From contig VWZW01000843.1 in the NCBI GenBank assembly GCA_013397115.1, positions 1 through 64,000 on the forward strand: 64,000 bases of DNA, in the 5' to 3' direction. The position numbers and the translations under genes are program-made. This DNA is from Edolisoma coerulescens (Eukaryota > Chordata > Aves > Passeriformes > Campephagidae). Positions 49,630 through 60,381 of the stretch are shown in pieces. The notes beneath the pieces are model-generated. The model saw nothing but the letters and a program-made list of their open reading frames with translations. It did no database searches and was not told the DNA's origin. How positions within the stretch are numbered: the stretch's first letter is position 1; each line of letters begins with the position of its first letter.

Positions 49630-50279
49630 TAGCACTTTCCACTAACAACTTGGGCAAAACAGACTGGACTTGGGCAAAATAATTTAATTTATTCCCAAAG
49701 AAGCATCAGAGTAGGGTGATGAGAAATAAAACCAGATCATAAAACACCTCTCTTCACCTCTCCCTCTTCCTGGGCTCAACCTCACTCCTGATTTTGTGTG
49801 CTTCCTCCCATCCAGCAGTGCAGGGGGATGAGCATGGGGTTTGTGGCCAGTTCATCACGTTGTCTCTGCTGCTTCTTCCTGCTCAGGAGGAGGACTCCTC
49901 ACACTCTTTCTCTGCCTCCAGTGTGGGGTCCCTCCCGCAGGAGACAGTCCTTCACAAACTTCTCNCAGGGGAATCTCTGCTCCGGTGCCTGGAGCACTTC
50001 CTCCTGCCCCTCCTTCTGCACTGATCTCTGTGCCTGCAGGGCTGTTTCTCTCGCGTATTCTCACTCCTCTTTTGTGGCTGCCACGTCACAGCATTAAACG
50101 TCTTATGCCAGAGGTGCTACCACTGACACTGTTGGGCTCAGCCTTGGCCAGCAGTGGGTCCATCTTGGAGCCGGTGGGAATTGGCTCTGTGGGACATGGG
50201 GGAAGCATCTGTCAGTTTCTCACAGCAGTCATCCCTGTAGCCTCCCACTACCAAAACCTGGCCACGAAAACCCAATACA
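49630..50279 (-). mobile_element. Solo-LTR-like avian endogenous retroviral repeat
   Basis: The segment matches, from memory, a repeat found in many bird genomes. Recognised words are GGGCAAAACAGACTGGACTT, GATGAGAAATAAAACCAGAT, CCTGGGCTCAACCTCACTCC, GGGGAATCTCTGCTCCGG, GGCTCAGCCTTGGCCAGCAG, TGGGACATGGGGGAAGC and CCACTACCAAAACCTGGCCA. On the minus strand it begins TGTATTGGG at 50279, a TG start expected of an LTR read in that direction, which suggests minus orientation. No gag, pol or env sequence lies on either side, so a solo LTR is the simplest reading. The left edge and target-site duplication were not resolved. Frames of up to 153 codons here come from low stop density. I do not assign a family name. 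Confidence 0.6.
49965..49965. other. Single ambiguous base (N), probable assembly collapse
   Basis: The only N in the window lies inside the LTR-like repeat, between CTTCACAAACTTCTC and CAGGGGAATCTCTGC. In related bird copies, as I recall them, this spot holds an array of ~40-50 bp units built around 'CTGCTCCAGCGTGGG..CCC'. One partial unit (GTGTGGGGTCCCTCCCGCAG) remains just upstream. The N may stand for missing or collapsed tandem units rather than one unknown base. Confidence 0.5.
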
Positions 50280-50601
50280 AGCATACAGAAACGGGCTTTT
50301 AAAACAGTATTTAAAAAGATGAGTTAAACTTGTGAATAACCAGGAAAAGTAGAAGAGCGTTACGGTGTTTATCTTTCTCTACCTGGAGCTGAGACTATGA
50401 GTAAATTCAATTTAATAAATCCAAAGCACAGGTAACCTCTTTTTGTGTACAAAATTAGAGAAAACTGATTTCTCTCCCCAAAACTAAAATCACCTTTTTA
50501 AATTGGCACACACATTCTGCACTGGGTAAATAGAATTTTTATGGCACTTCTTCCACCTTGCTCATCAGCAGTCTCTACCCTTTACTTTACATTGAACTGT
50601 C

Positions 50602-50618
50602 AAAAAAAAAAAAAAAAA
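50602..50618 (+). repeat. A17 homopolymer
   Basis: Seventeen consecutive A. No retroposed sequence was recognised upstream and no target-site duplication was seen, so it is reported as simple sequence only. Confidence 0.85.
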
Positions 50619-50655
50619 GAAGGGCAGAAAATAAGGAACAACAAATTAAATCACT

Positions 50656-50731
50656 ACATATATTTTAAATTATATAATATATATATTATATATGTATTTA
50701 ATTATATTTTAAAATTTTAATTTATAATTAG
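50656..50731. repeat. A/T-only low-complexity block with imperfect palindromes
   Basis: About 75 bp made almost entirely of A and T, containing (AT)n runs and partly self-complementary TATAAT/ATTATA words. It would melt easily and could extrude as a cruciform. This is the most extreme base composition in the window. Confidence 0.85.
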
Positions 50732-52689
50732 ATACACTCTCTCTGCTATCAACAGTAATGTTTGATTCCTTTAAGGAAATGCTTTTATTGTTATAGTCAC
50801 AGCCTCCCCCCTATCTTTTTAACAACAACCAGAAAACCCCAAAAACCACCCTTCATTTTCTTTTGACAAAATCTTATTTTTTTGCTACAGACTCCATAGA
50901 TAATTTCAGCCCACTTCAAGGATCCCACCTGAAATCCCAGACGACAGTGTGGAACTTAAGTTTTCCTTCCTCAAACAGTGGTAGACAGCATGACTTTGAG
51001 AAGTCTTGGGCTCTGTATTCTCCCCTTGCATGTCTGAATTTAAAATTGAAAAATATTAAGTAGATGAAACTATCTCTTCCATTTCTTCAATAGTGATCTA
51101 CTGTACAGAAGAATAAATTTCAAGAAGAACTCTAGGGGGAAAAAGATATATAAAAGATATTGTGGTTAAGACAGTGCCTGCTTAGCATTGTGGAGCTATA
51201 GCTGTGAGATTAGCAACAAAATAATATTGTTAAGCAAGGACTTGTTGGCTAAAACCCTGCCACGCATGAACCCCCAGCACCTGACATCGTCATGCTGCCT
51301 CCAGCTCTCTGTCCTTGCCTCTGCCACATATTAGGCTCAAGAAACACAAGTCCTGTCTTACCTCCAGAAGTTGCTGGCTGTTCATTCAGAGACCTCTCGG
51401 AACCTTGCCTTTTCCACGGGGCTTGTCGATTGCCATCAGCCAGCAGTGGGTGAGCTGCTCTGCTCACAGGTATCTCTGCTGCTAATCACATGGCATTATT
51501 CATGATTTTGACCTTGGTAAAATAATTAATGTTCAAAATAAAGCACTTGCAAGCATCCTGCAGGACTCTTCATGAAATCAACCTCAAATTTCTTTGCAGA
51601 CATCGATTTTGTCCTTTTTGTTCATATCTATGTATATACAAACCCAGTTATTTATCTGCTGAGATCATTCTGTAAGGAGTTGCTCATCTTCCTGTCTATT
51701 TTTGAGACCAAACAAACACAAAATTACCTTCCCTCTCCCTCAAAAAAAATAGAATGAAAAATAATGGAATGAATAAACCACTGTGCCCTAACAAAGGTTA
51801 GAGATGTTGCATTTTTATTTTCAGAAGACAAAATGCTATGACTTACTGGAAATTTGCTATCCTGAAGTAATTACTAAGATGGTAATTTTTTTCAATACTT
51901 CAGACAGGATAAAAAACAGCTCATTTAAAGAATGGCAAATGGACCTTACAGTACAATGAAAAACATGAAAGAGGAGACTTTGAAGAGAATCACCTTTAGA
52001 TTGAAAGTAGGATTAATAACATGCCCCTGGCTGCTGAAACTACCTGAATAACTAATGGCAATTAGCAAGTAATCTTTCAGTATTATTCATCAATCACAAC
52101 AAAATTTTGTGAGGTCCCTGTGTTCCTTTTGTCTGGTACAGAATAGCCTCAGTGTTCAAAAAAGTCTATAAAATTAAAAGTTTGATCAAATTCCAGTAAA
52201 AAGCTGTAACAATGATTTCAGTAGGAAATGAATTGGATAACCTTTGTGCAGAAAGCACTTGAGCAGGTGTAGGGCTACTATATTACTTGTTACAACTATT
52301 GACTGGGAAAGTAATTGGTGCTGAGCACAATTAATAGCTGACAGAGACGACCTACATGTAAAGAAGCATTGAAAAGTGCAACAGAAACATAGTTAGATAC
52401 AAGGTTTGGGGAAGAAAAAAACCAGTAGATGGAAGAAAGGCATTTCATGAGATAGAATTTATTGTTTAGTATTCTTCCCATCAGTTTTGGAATAGCCTGT
52501 TTTATAAAGTTCTTTAAATATCTCCGTTTTCTAAGAGAGGATATCCTTCAGCATCATTTGAAAATATATTCTAAAATAAAACTTCTTCTTCATGTTTCTC
52601 CTCTTCTATTCACAGACTATGTAGAGAAAAAAAAATCACTCCCAACTCTTGCTTCTTCCTCCTCCTTGAGCAGAAACTGTAGTCCATGA

Positions 52690-52909
52690 ATTTTAGCCTG
52701 AATATAAGGAAGAACTTCTTTACTGTGTGGGCGACTGTGAAGTAGAACAGATTCCTCAGATCGGTTTTGGAGCCTCCCTTGATGGAGCTATTCAAGAAGT
52801 ATCTGGACATAGTTCTGTGCAATGTGCTCTAGAATGACCCTGCTTGAGCAGGGAGGCTGGACCAGATGACCCACTGTGGTACCTTCCAGCCTGACCCATT
52901 CTGTGATTC
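52690..52909 (+). mobile_element. CR1 LINE, 3' end of a different subfamily
   Basis: About 220 bp in plus orientation. Words in order are AGCCTGAATATAAGGAAGAA, CTTCTTTACTGTGTGGGCGA, CAGATTCCTCAGATCGGTTT, GGAGCTATTCAAGAAGTATC, TGACCCTGCTTGAGCAGGGA, GGCTGGACCAGATGACC, ACCTTCCAGCCTGACC and the tail ATTCTGTGATTCCTGAT. The 'CTGCTTGAGCAGGG.GGTTGGACTAGATGA' 3' UTR separates it from the subfamilies at 11.8, 16.9 and 48.6 kb. It is strongly truncated and frame-broken. Confidence 0.92.
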
Positions 52910-54140
52910 CTGATGGAGGAAGGAGCTGGCAATACATACCATCAGAATGAGATCATCTGTCCTTTTAAACCCAAAATTTACAGCTCACTATCTATTCAAG
53001 TGTAGGTATAACTAAAGATAGAATAGGTACAAGTGCAGCAGCATATGTGTCTGGAAGAAGAATTTGCCAAGGGGAAAGCCAAATTGCTTGTAAATATTTA
53101 CTCTAGAGTCTTGTAGTGCATCACAACTACATTTAGTTATGGTGGGAACATAACACCACTCCTCAGAGCAGAATGGGATCTTCAGCAGCATCGTGACAGT
53201 GACATCCTTCACCCCTCCATGGTGACTGTCACAGGCCAGACAGCCAGCAACTGCAGTGGCTTTACTAAAAAATAGTGGGTTTGATGGAAGGTTGAGTTCT
53301 GTATTGCACAGCCTCTAGCTCAAGTCAAGGCAATGCTGAAGAAAATCATGCAAACACACATATTGGTCTGTATTTGTTAAAGTTTTCCTGCCTGCTTGGA
53401 TCCATAATTTCCTCTAAAACTCCTTTTCCTGCTCTCTGGAAGAAACTTGTCATCTCTGATCCAGACCCTTTCCTTCTGACCCTTTCCCCCACCAGCTGCT
53501 TTTCTCTCTGGACAAACCTGGGCTGGGTATTTCCGGCTCATTCCCAGGGCTAGGGAAGTCTCCTCACTGGAAAGTGGAGTGTCTGATGGCACACACCACT
53601 GAATACTGTGGCTCAAGTAAGTGCTACAGCTTCTGACATAACTCATGTCTCCTGCAGAGCCTACCACTGAAAGAGTCATAATGCCATCACATTCTTCTGA
53701 AAACAACAGAAGTATCTTCAGCTCAACTCACTTCTCTGAATACAGTCATCTAACATCCTAACCTGTCCCAACCCAATTCCAGATGCCTCTCTGTTATTGT
53801 GCAAGGCTTCCAGAGGCCCTACATCACAACTTGTGGGTTAAATCTTGAGCAGGAGTGGGTTCACTCTCTGGAACCTGCTCTCCATCATTCTCTGAGCATC
53901 TCTTACCCCTCAGCACACCATGTGAGAGTGGAGCATGCCAGAAAAGTTCAACACCAGTATCAGCAATAATCTGGTTTCAAAAAATTGCAGCTTGGTACAT
54001 ATTTTCTTCCTAACAGAGCCTGTCTGAGTTTTATTAAGTTAGGGATCCATTAGTGAGGCTTGCACTCAGCAGAAGCATGAATTACATGAAGGAAGCAGAT
54101 TTAAGCTGAAGAGCCTGAATCCTGTAACAGATGGGCTGCC

Positions 54141-54265
54141 CGTGCTTGCGTTCATGGAACTGGCTCTCCTCTCTGAGTCTGCATGACATTCACCAGAACA
54201 AGGCATCTGGTGGTGAATGCCGTGCAGACTCAGAGAGAGCAGCCAGTTCCACAAACGCAAGCGTG
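54141..54265. repeat. Long inverted repeat / hairpin (~55 bp arms, ~10 bp loop)
   Basis: The left arm (54141-54196) and right arm (54207-54265) are reverse complements over about 55 bp, separated by AACAAGGCAT. Perfect blocks are TTGCGTT, TGGAACTGGCT, CTCTCTG with AGTCTGCA, and CATTCACC. I count roughly 85% identity; most differences are transitions and several would be G-U pairs in RNA, so a transcript from either strand could fold into a long, nearly continuous stem. It may be an old inverted duplication, a foldback mobile-element relic or a hairpin RNA precursor. No target-site duplication was seen at its edges, and the flanks are not similar to each other. Confidence 0.85.
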
Positions 54266-57200
54266 CTCAGTGCTCAGTGGGTCACTAATCCTTAATCGTG
54301 TTCACAGCTTTTCAGGCTGACGCAGCCTCGATATAAAAATACACAAATTTGCAAGACCGAAACTCTCCCACCTCACTCAAAATTCAAGAAAGAACGTGGG
54401 AATGGAAATGATGGTATGACACTCAGGCTCTGAAGAACATTCTTGGGCTGTGTTACACCCAGGTGTTGTGTGTGTAGTGCCAGGTCCAATATTATTGCTC
54501 AGGGAATGGAAAATTAAGACTGTTGGGGTTTTATCGTTTAGCAAGGTTACAGTCAGACCACAACAGGCACTGAAGTTAACTGCAAACAACTGAGTTACTG
54601 TGGTCTGAGAAGGTGACTCATCATCAGAAAGATTTTAACTAACCATCTGCATGCTTCTGACTCATTGCAACTAAGGAATAAACCCTACATATTTAGCGTA
54701 GCTTAATATGCTTTGTTTTACCATGGCACCAAGTCAGGAGTGCATAAACAGGCCAGGTTAAGGCAATTCAGCTTTCCATCTGCAAATTGATCATCTGTTC
54801 AGCCGTTAAGACTTTCAGACATTCAGCACAGCCTACTAGGAAAAGTTTGTAAAACATTTTGGTCCCTAAGCATTTTGTTTCCATTTTGTGCTCTGAAAAT
54901 CCCTATTTAAATCAAAGATATCCCCTAAGCCTCATACTCCTAGCTGGAGACCCAAGGAAAGCTGTTCAATTTGCAGGGAGAGGTTTGAGCTTCTGCACTG
55001 TATTCCATTGAATATTTTGCTGGCAAGATTTTGACTGATGTTTGTAAATCCTCACAAGCTTAATTAGTTTGAGTCAAACCTAGATTTCTTTGGTTCAGTG
55101 AGTGTTCTTGAATAAGAAGCAGAATCCTAGTGAACTGTGGAATTATGTAGCACAGATCCCTCTAGAAATAGATTAAATTCCATATCTAGAGTAGGGCTGC
55201 ATGATATGTTTTTCAAGTGGCAAGATTCAGGGGTTATTTTTGTTTAAGCTTTCTGGTAGAAAACAGCTCAGCTACATAGAAGCATAGTACAGATTTAGAT
55301 TTTTGCATTTCACATTACTAAACTTTCAAAGGTTAGACTTTAGTTTTGTTTCCAGAACAGTTCTTTAACTGCATTCTTCCTAAAAATATGTTCAGCACTA
55401 AAATCAAAGCCAAAACACTGAGAAATATTTTGTTTCCAGGTAAAAGAATGTTTTCCTCCCAAGATAAATATTCACTCAGGCACAAAGAAAAGAAAGTATT
55501 GGCTCCTCAGACAAAATGTGCAGCCTTAGGCTGCTGCGCTATTTTGTTCCATTATGTCTGCAGCAAAGCCTAAACTGACCAGTGATAAAAATACACTCTT
55601 TATTTTGTTTATGATCAAGACAAAGTATTTGTCTACATAAATGGATAAAAATACTTGCCTAATGCAGTTGAAGATGTATTTGGTAGTTCTGGATTGCTTA
55701 AATATGATGGATTTTCCTGTTTTATCCTTATCTTTCTCAATAAAAGAGTAATGTGGACATATATCAGCATAATTCATGCCTAGCCATTCTCAAGGCTCTA
55801 AAGAGTTTTATAATGTTTCCCCTTAAGCCAGTGTATACTTTACTGGATCAGCCATTTGATGTTTTTATGTATAGCTTAAGGATTCCTTTGCCCAGTAAAT
55901 CCCTTGATGCTAGTACCTGTTGCATAGACTTGTGTCACTTTGGCAGGTGTCTAATTCTATTTACAGAGACCAAAACTAAAAGAATGACTCCCAAACTTTA
56001 CAGTGCAGGAAAAATATGAAATGGGAAAATCAGATTAAGAAGCACTTAAGCAATAAATAATAAAATGACATATAAAATTAACTATCTATCTTGTTGAGTT
56101 TTTTAATGTATAGGTGTTGGGTGGTGATTTTTTTTTCCCTTGTCCAGGAAAAGCCTAGCTTTTGGATATACTCAGGAAAAACATGATATGGGGCACAAGA
56201 AATGCATGTTTTGTGTGAAGAAGGACCAGAGACCATGCACAGTAGTACATGAGATCACCATTACCTACAAGCCAGCAGAGGACAGTCACAGCCCTGGGCT
56301 CCCATTCTGCAAGGGATCTGGACAACAGTTACAAATTATTGCCTGCCCTGAAAATGCAGGACATCTCATCATCTGGCTGGGATTCAGTCCACACTTGGAC
56401 CACTGCCTTCCTTCATGGGTTTACCAGAAAGAGAGCTAAATAGGAGACTCTAAGCACATTGGAGTCCACTGTTATGGATCCTAGAGCAGAAGCAGCCCAT
56501 CTCACCCATGGACGGGTGGAGACAATGCTTCCCAAGGCCCCTTTATGTCTCCTGCTATTTTATGTAAAATCTGTGTAAAACACATTCATCAAGTGACATG
56601 ATGAATAAGCACAAATGTTTCATGGTAATTCATTATGAGGAATACTTCCTGAATTCAAACATGCTCAGTTTGCAGTTCCTAACTACAGAGAGGATTTGCA
56701 AAAGTCTCTTTTCCTCGGTGGCAACAGGAGAGAAGGCAATTTTGAAACTTCTGTGCTGAAGGCAAAGCTCACATAAGGAATAGTTTGACAGCCACAACAG
56801 TGACATAAAAAATGGCCACCAGGTATATCATGAGATCTGTTTTTATTTTGCTTTTTTGCATTGGTAGTTTTAGGATTTCTGGGGTTTGTCCTTCTGAAAG
56901 GTGGAGGTTATCTTTAGAGAAGATGAAGATAAAAGATTTCCTTAAGCACAGGTTGTCACATAAAGTTTCATGACAAAGACCAGATATCATGGGATTTAGT
57001 ATAAAATCTGAAGGAAATGTCAGAAGTGCATGAGTTTCTGAAGGGCCCCTCTTGCCTGAGGGAGCCCGATGGACCAGTTGTCTGTGATTTTCCTCCCAGC
57101 CACTTCTTTTGCCAACACCTTCCTCCCAAGGACAGTGTCTTTCTGGACTTCACACGTGCCTGGATGGCTTCAGCTGTGTACACTCTACTCTGAGCTGCAG

Positions 57201-59149
57201 ATGACTGCTCCAGCATGTCAAGCAGGACTTTGAACCACCCTCAGTTTCTCCTGCATGACTTAGCCTCCACAGACTTTTTAACATACCCAGCTGGAACAGT
57301 CCTTGGGAACCCTTGTCCATATTGCAGTTGCCTGATGGAGTCCCTGCTTAAACTTAGGAAGGAGACATTAATATTCTGTCCTTTATTTTTCAGAGCTGTA
57401 ACTTCTACTGTGGCGCCTGCAGGGGCTACTTCTCAGCATAAAATAGCAGGAGGCTACACAGTACCCTTGAAATTTCCTCGTAGTGGCAGGAGGAACCCTG
57501 CTGGGACCCAGACAGCTGCCAGGACTAGCAGGCTGCCAGCTACACAGCTCTTCAAGATCCTCCAAAAGAAAAGCTTCGTATCCATGCAAGTCTGACATCT
57601 CATTAAAATCTCTTTTGCCAGACTAACTATCAGCCCAGCCGGATCTGCAACGAGATATTTTGAGCTCACTCTCACCCTCCTCAGGCCCTTTCCAGCTACT
57701 GCAACAGTCTCCCTGAAGGAACAGCCAGGGAACCCAGGCAATGAGTATCCTCTTCCCACAGTCATCGGATGGTGCCCTCCCCAAGCTGCCTGGGGCACTG
57801 AGCCCATCTCTGCTCAGGTCAAATTGTTCCTGCTACGTAGCATCCATTTCCTCATGGTAGAACACGACCTGGTGTCTAGAAAGGGGAATACAGTAGTATG
57901 GCAGGGTGTGGTAGACATAGATGCTAGCACTGTCCCTCCGGAGGGTAAGACCCATACATAAGCAAAAAAAAAAAAATTCTGAACTTCATAATTTATGCAG
58001 CCAAATGATTATTATAACCTCCCCTGCTTTACTGTCCCACTTCAACATGCTGCCTTCACAATTTCCCCTTACATGTCCAATGGGTGGCTGCTGGGCCACG
58101 TGTGCTCACAGGCATCTCCAGGGGCTTAGAGATGTTATGATTCCTGGCAAACAAAACCAAACATACATGTTTCCTTCCTGGTTGGACAATCAGGATCCTT
58201 CCTCACTTCCAGACACCATCCTTCCTCTACTACAACACCTTATATGCAATTAGTAGCTTTTATAATACTGTAGTACAGCAGAGATCTGTATGTGGAAGAG
58301 CACACGAAACCCACAATCTTTTGTTCTAACACAACTTTCTGTGTTTTTTTAAGGAACGACAACTAACTGTAAATATGTTCGGTTTAGGTTGCCTTTTGCA
58401 AAATGTCTCAAAACGGTCCACTGGAAAAAATACAATTATTCTGTTTACAAAGATGAAGGCACTTTCAGGACTCTGGGTTATATTTCTTAGAATGGCTATG
58501 ACTAAATGGACATGAGGAGCTTTTAAAAAGCTCAGGAGAGAAGTTACATTCAGCTGCCTGCTCTTTCCTAAAGCAGTAATCTGATAGACTTCACCCTACT
58601 TCTAGCCAGAGTTTTGACAGCCAGCAACTCACACAAGGTTTACACATGGTAAAAATCAGAAATCAGCTAAATCATGTTGTTGGGAGCTGAGCTAATACAT
58701 AAGTCTATTTAATGAGCTTGAAGAATGTCCCATACTTGTTCAGAGAAACCTGCTCTTCCATCTCCTTAAAGGGTGCTCAGTTGCCTTGGCAGACTGATCC
58801 ATATTCCGGCTCCAGTCTAGGTTTGCCCACATTTCTGCTGCATTTACACCACAGTGTAAGAGATCAGAAATGGTGGGACTTCCTGAGCACAGCGAGCTGC
58901 TGCAGCCCTGGCAGCTGCAATGGCACTGCTGTTTCATTACTTGTGTGATGTTTGCAGTGATTAAGCTAGAAGTAGGTCAGCACTTTTGGGGGGATCTTCC
59001 TTGGGGATAGACCTCATTGCCTAACTCCAGCTGCCACTATTCCACAAGAACAAAAAGCCTTCACAAGGCCTTGTGAATAGGCATGCTTTGCCTTTTTAAG
59101 TGCATAACAGGAATCGTTATCCTCCATCCACTAATCTTACTCTTTTCTT

Positions 59150-59368
59150 CACCTGTTGCTTTTCTGTGGAACGCCCTGTTCTCTTCTCCTTTCCTGCTTT
59201 TCTCTGCCTTTAGCCCTTTGCCTTGTTAATTGATTATTCCTTCTTTGTCTCTCTTTCCTTCCCTCCCTGCCTCCTCTTTGACAGAAGGTGACACACTGCT
59301 CATGCGGAGAGCATCTACCAGATGACTATGAAAACAAGCTCTGGCTTATAGACTTCTGGAGGAAATGA
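59150..59368 (+). other. Pyrimidine tract with acceptor-like site and short frame
   Basis: A long pyrimidine-rich tract (about 59150-59280) ends in TTTGACAG at 59284, a good match to a 3' splice site. From 59285 a frame of 27 codons stays open to TGA at 59366-59368 and contains EHLPDDYENKLWLIDFWRK. An in-frame TGA lies directly upstream at 59279-59281, so the frame opens only if splicing occurs. I do not recognise the peptide. It may be a terminal exon, a transposase relic or chance. Confidence 0.2.
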
Positions 59369-60365
59369 CAGATGCCCCTTCCAAAGTGACTGTCGCGCAA
59401 GTGCCAAAAAATTGAGAGATGAAAATCAAGTCATTTTCAGGCGGAAAGGTATCACCCTACCAGGACCTGAACAGCTGACAGGAACCTGTATGCAGTATAT
59501 TTATGAGGCGTTCTGCTCAGGCTGTTGTTCTGGTCTGGCAGCTCTTCTGCAGCAGCTTTTGCAGGTACATTTCCCCTTGACAGGCTGAAGATTTTGTTCC
59601 ATGATGTCCAAATTTGACCTGCACCAGATTGCATAAATAGGACATTGCATAAATAAGTATTAATATCTTCCTGTTTTCATAAATAGCTTTACCAAGATCA
59701 GCATCCTCCTCCCTGCTTTGGAGAGAGAGAGACTGACACATAGAACAGTGCAGTGACAGCTCTGTGTCACACAACAAAGCAATGACAGAGCCCATAGCTC
59801 GTCTGTCCCCAGACACAGCCCCTCAATAATTATGACGATGATATTTGGGGTTTAAATTCTCTTCTACAGAGTCACCCTTCAAGTACTATGTGATCTAACT
59901 AGACATCATTTAAAAGTCTTAATAGTCACTCTTTCATAGGGTGACAGCTCATGGCACGTGACAGCTACATGGCACTCTCTTTCTGAAAGTGCCAAACCAA
60001 AACATTTTACTGCACATTAGAAGAGTGCTGATGAACTGTAGAATGGAGACGTGAAGGAGAGGGAGGACTACAGAAAGATCATCAGCCCTTTGGCAGGTGG
60101 AAACCACACCCATGAGATGCCAGGCCTGTCCTTGGGCTGCCTGTGTCCTTCTGTAAGAGGCAGTCCTGTCCCAGGAAGGTCCTGCTTCTCTCTTCTGATC
60201 TTCAGATACACCTCACCACAGTGCCAAGCACTTCTGGGGCTGTGCTGGGAACTGGGCCAGGCTATTCCCCTGGGTCAGACGTAATCCTTTTGTATCCAGG
60301 GACAGGAACTTCTAAACCAGTGTGTCTGCTAAAGAAAGTGTGAAATTACTATAACCTGGATTTGA

Positions 60366-60381
60366 GAGTGTGTGTGTGTTT
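60366..60381 (+). repeat. Short (GT)n microsatellite
   Basis: About seven GT units in GAGTGTGTGTGTGTGTTT. The run is too short to be strongly unstable. Confidence 0.8.

Larger units (their letters stand above)
50280..52689. other. Unique non-coding DNA with A/T simple sequence
   Basis: This stretch contains a 17-base A-run (50602-50618) and the A/T-only block at 50656-50731. No exon or known repeat was identified; frames do not exceed 76 codons. Confidence 0.6.

Noticed and set aside
50602..50618. Poly(A) tail of a processed pseudogene
   Set aside because: No exon-like or known gene sequence precedes the A-run and no target-site duplication was seen.
57215..57807. Overlapping 126- and 117-codon frames on opposite strands
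   Set aside because: The patch is G+C-richer so stops are rarer. Neither peptide shows a known domain, and opposite-strand overlap argues against coding.
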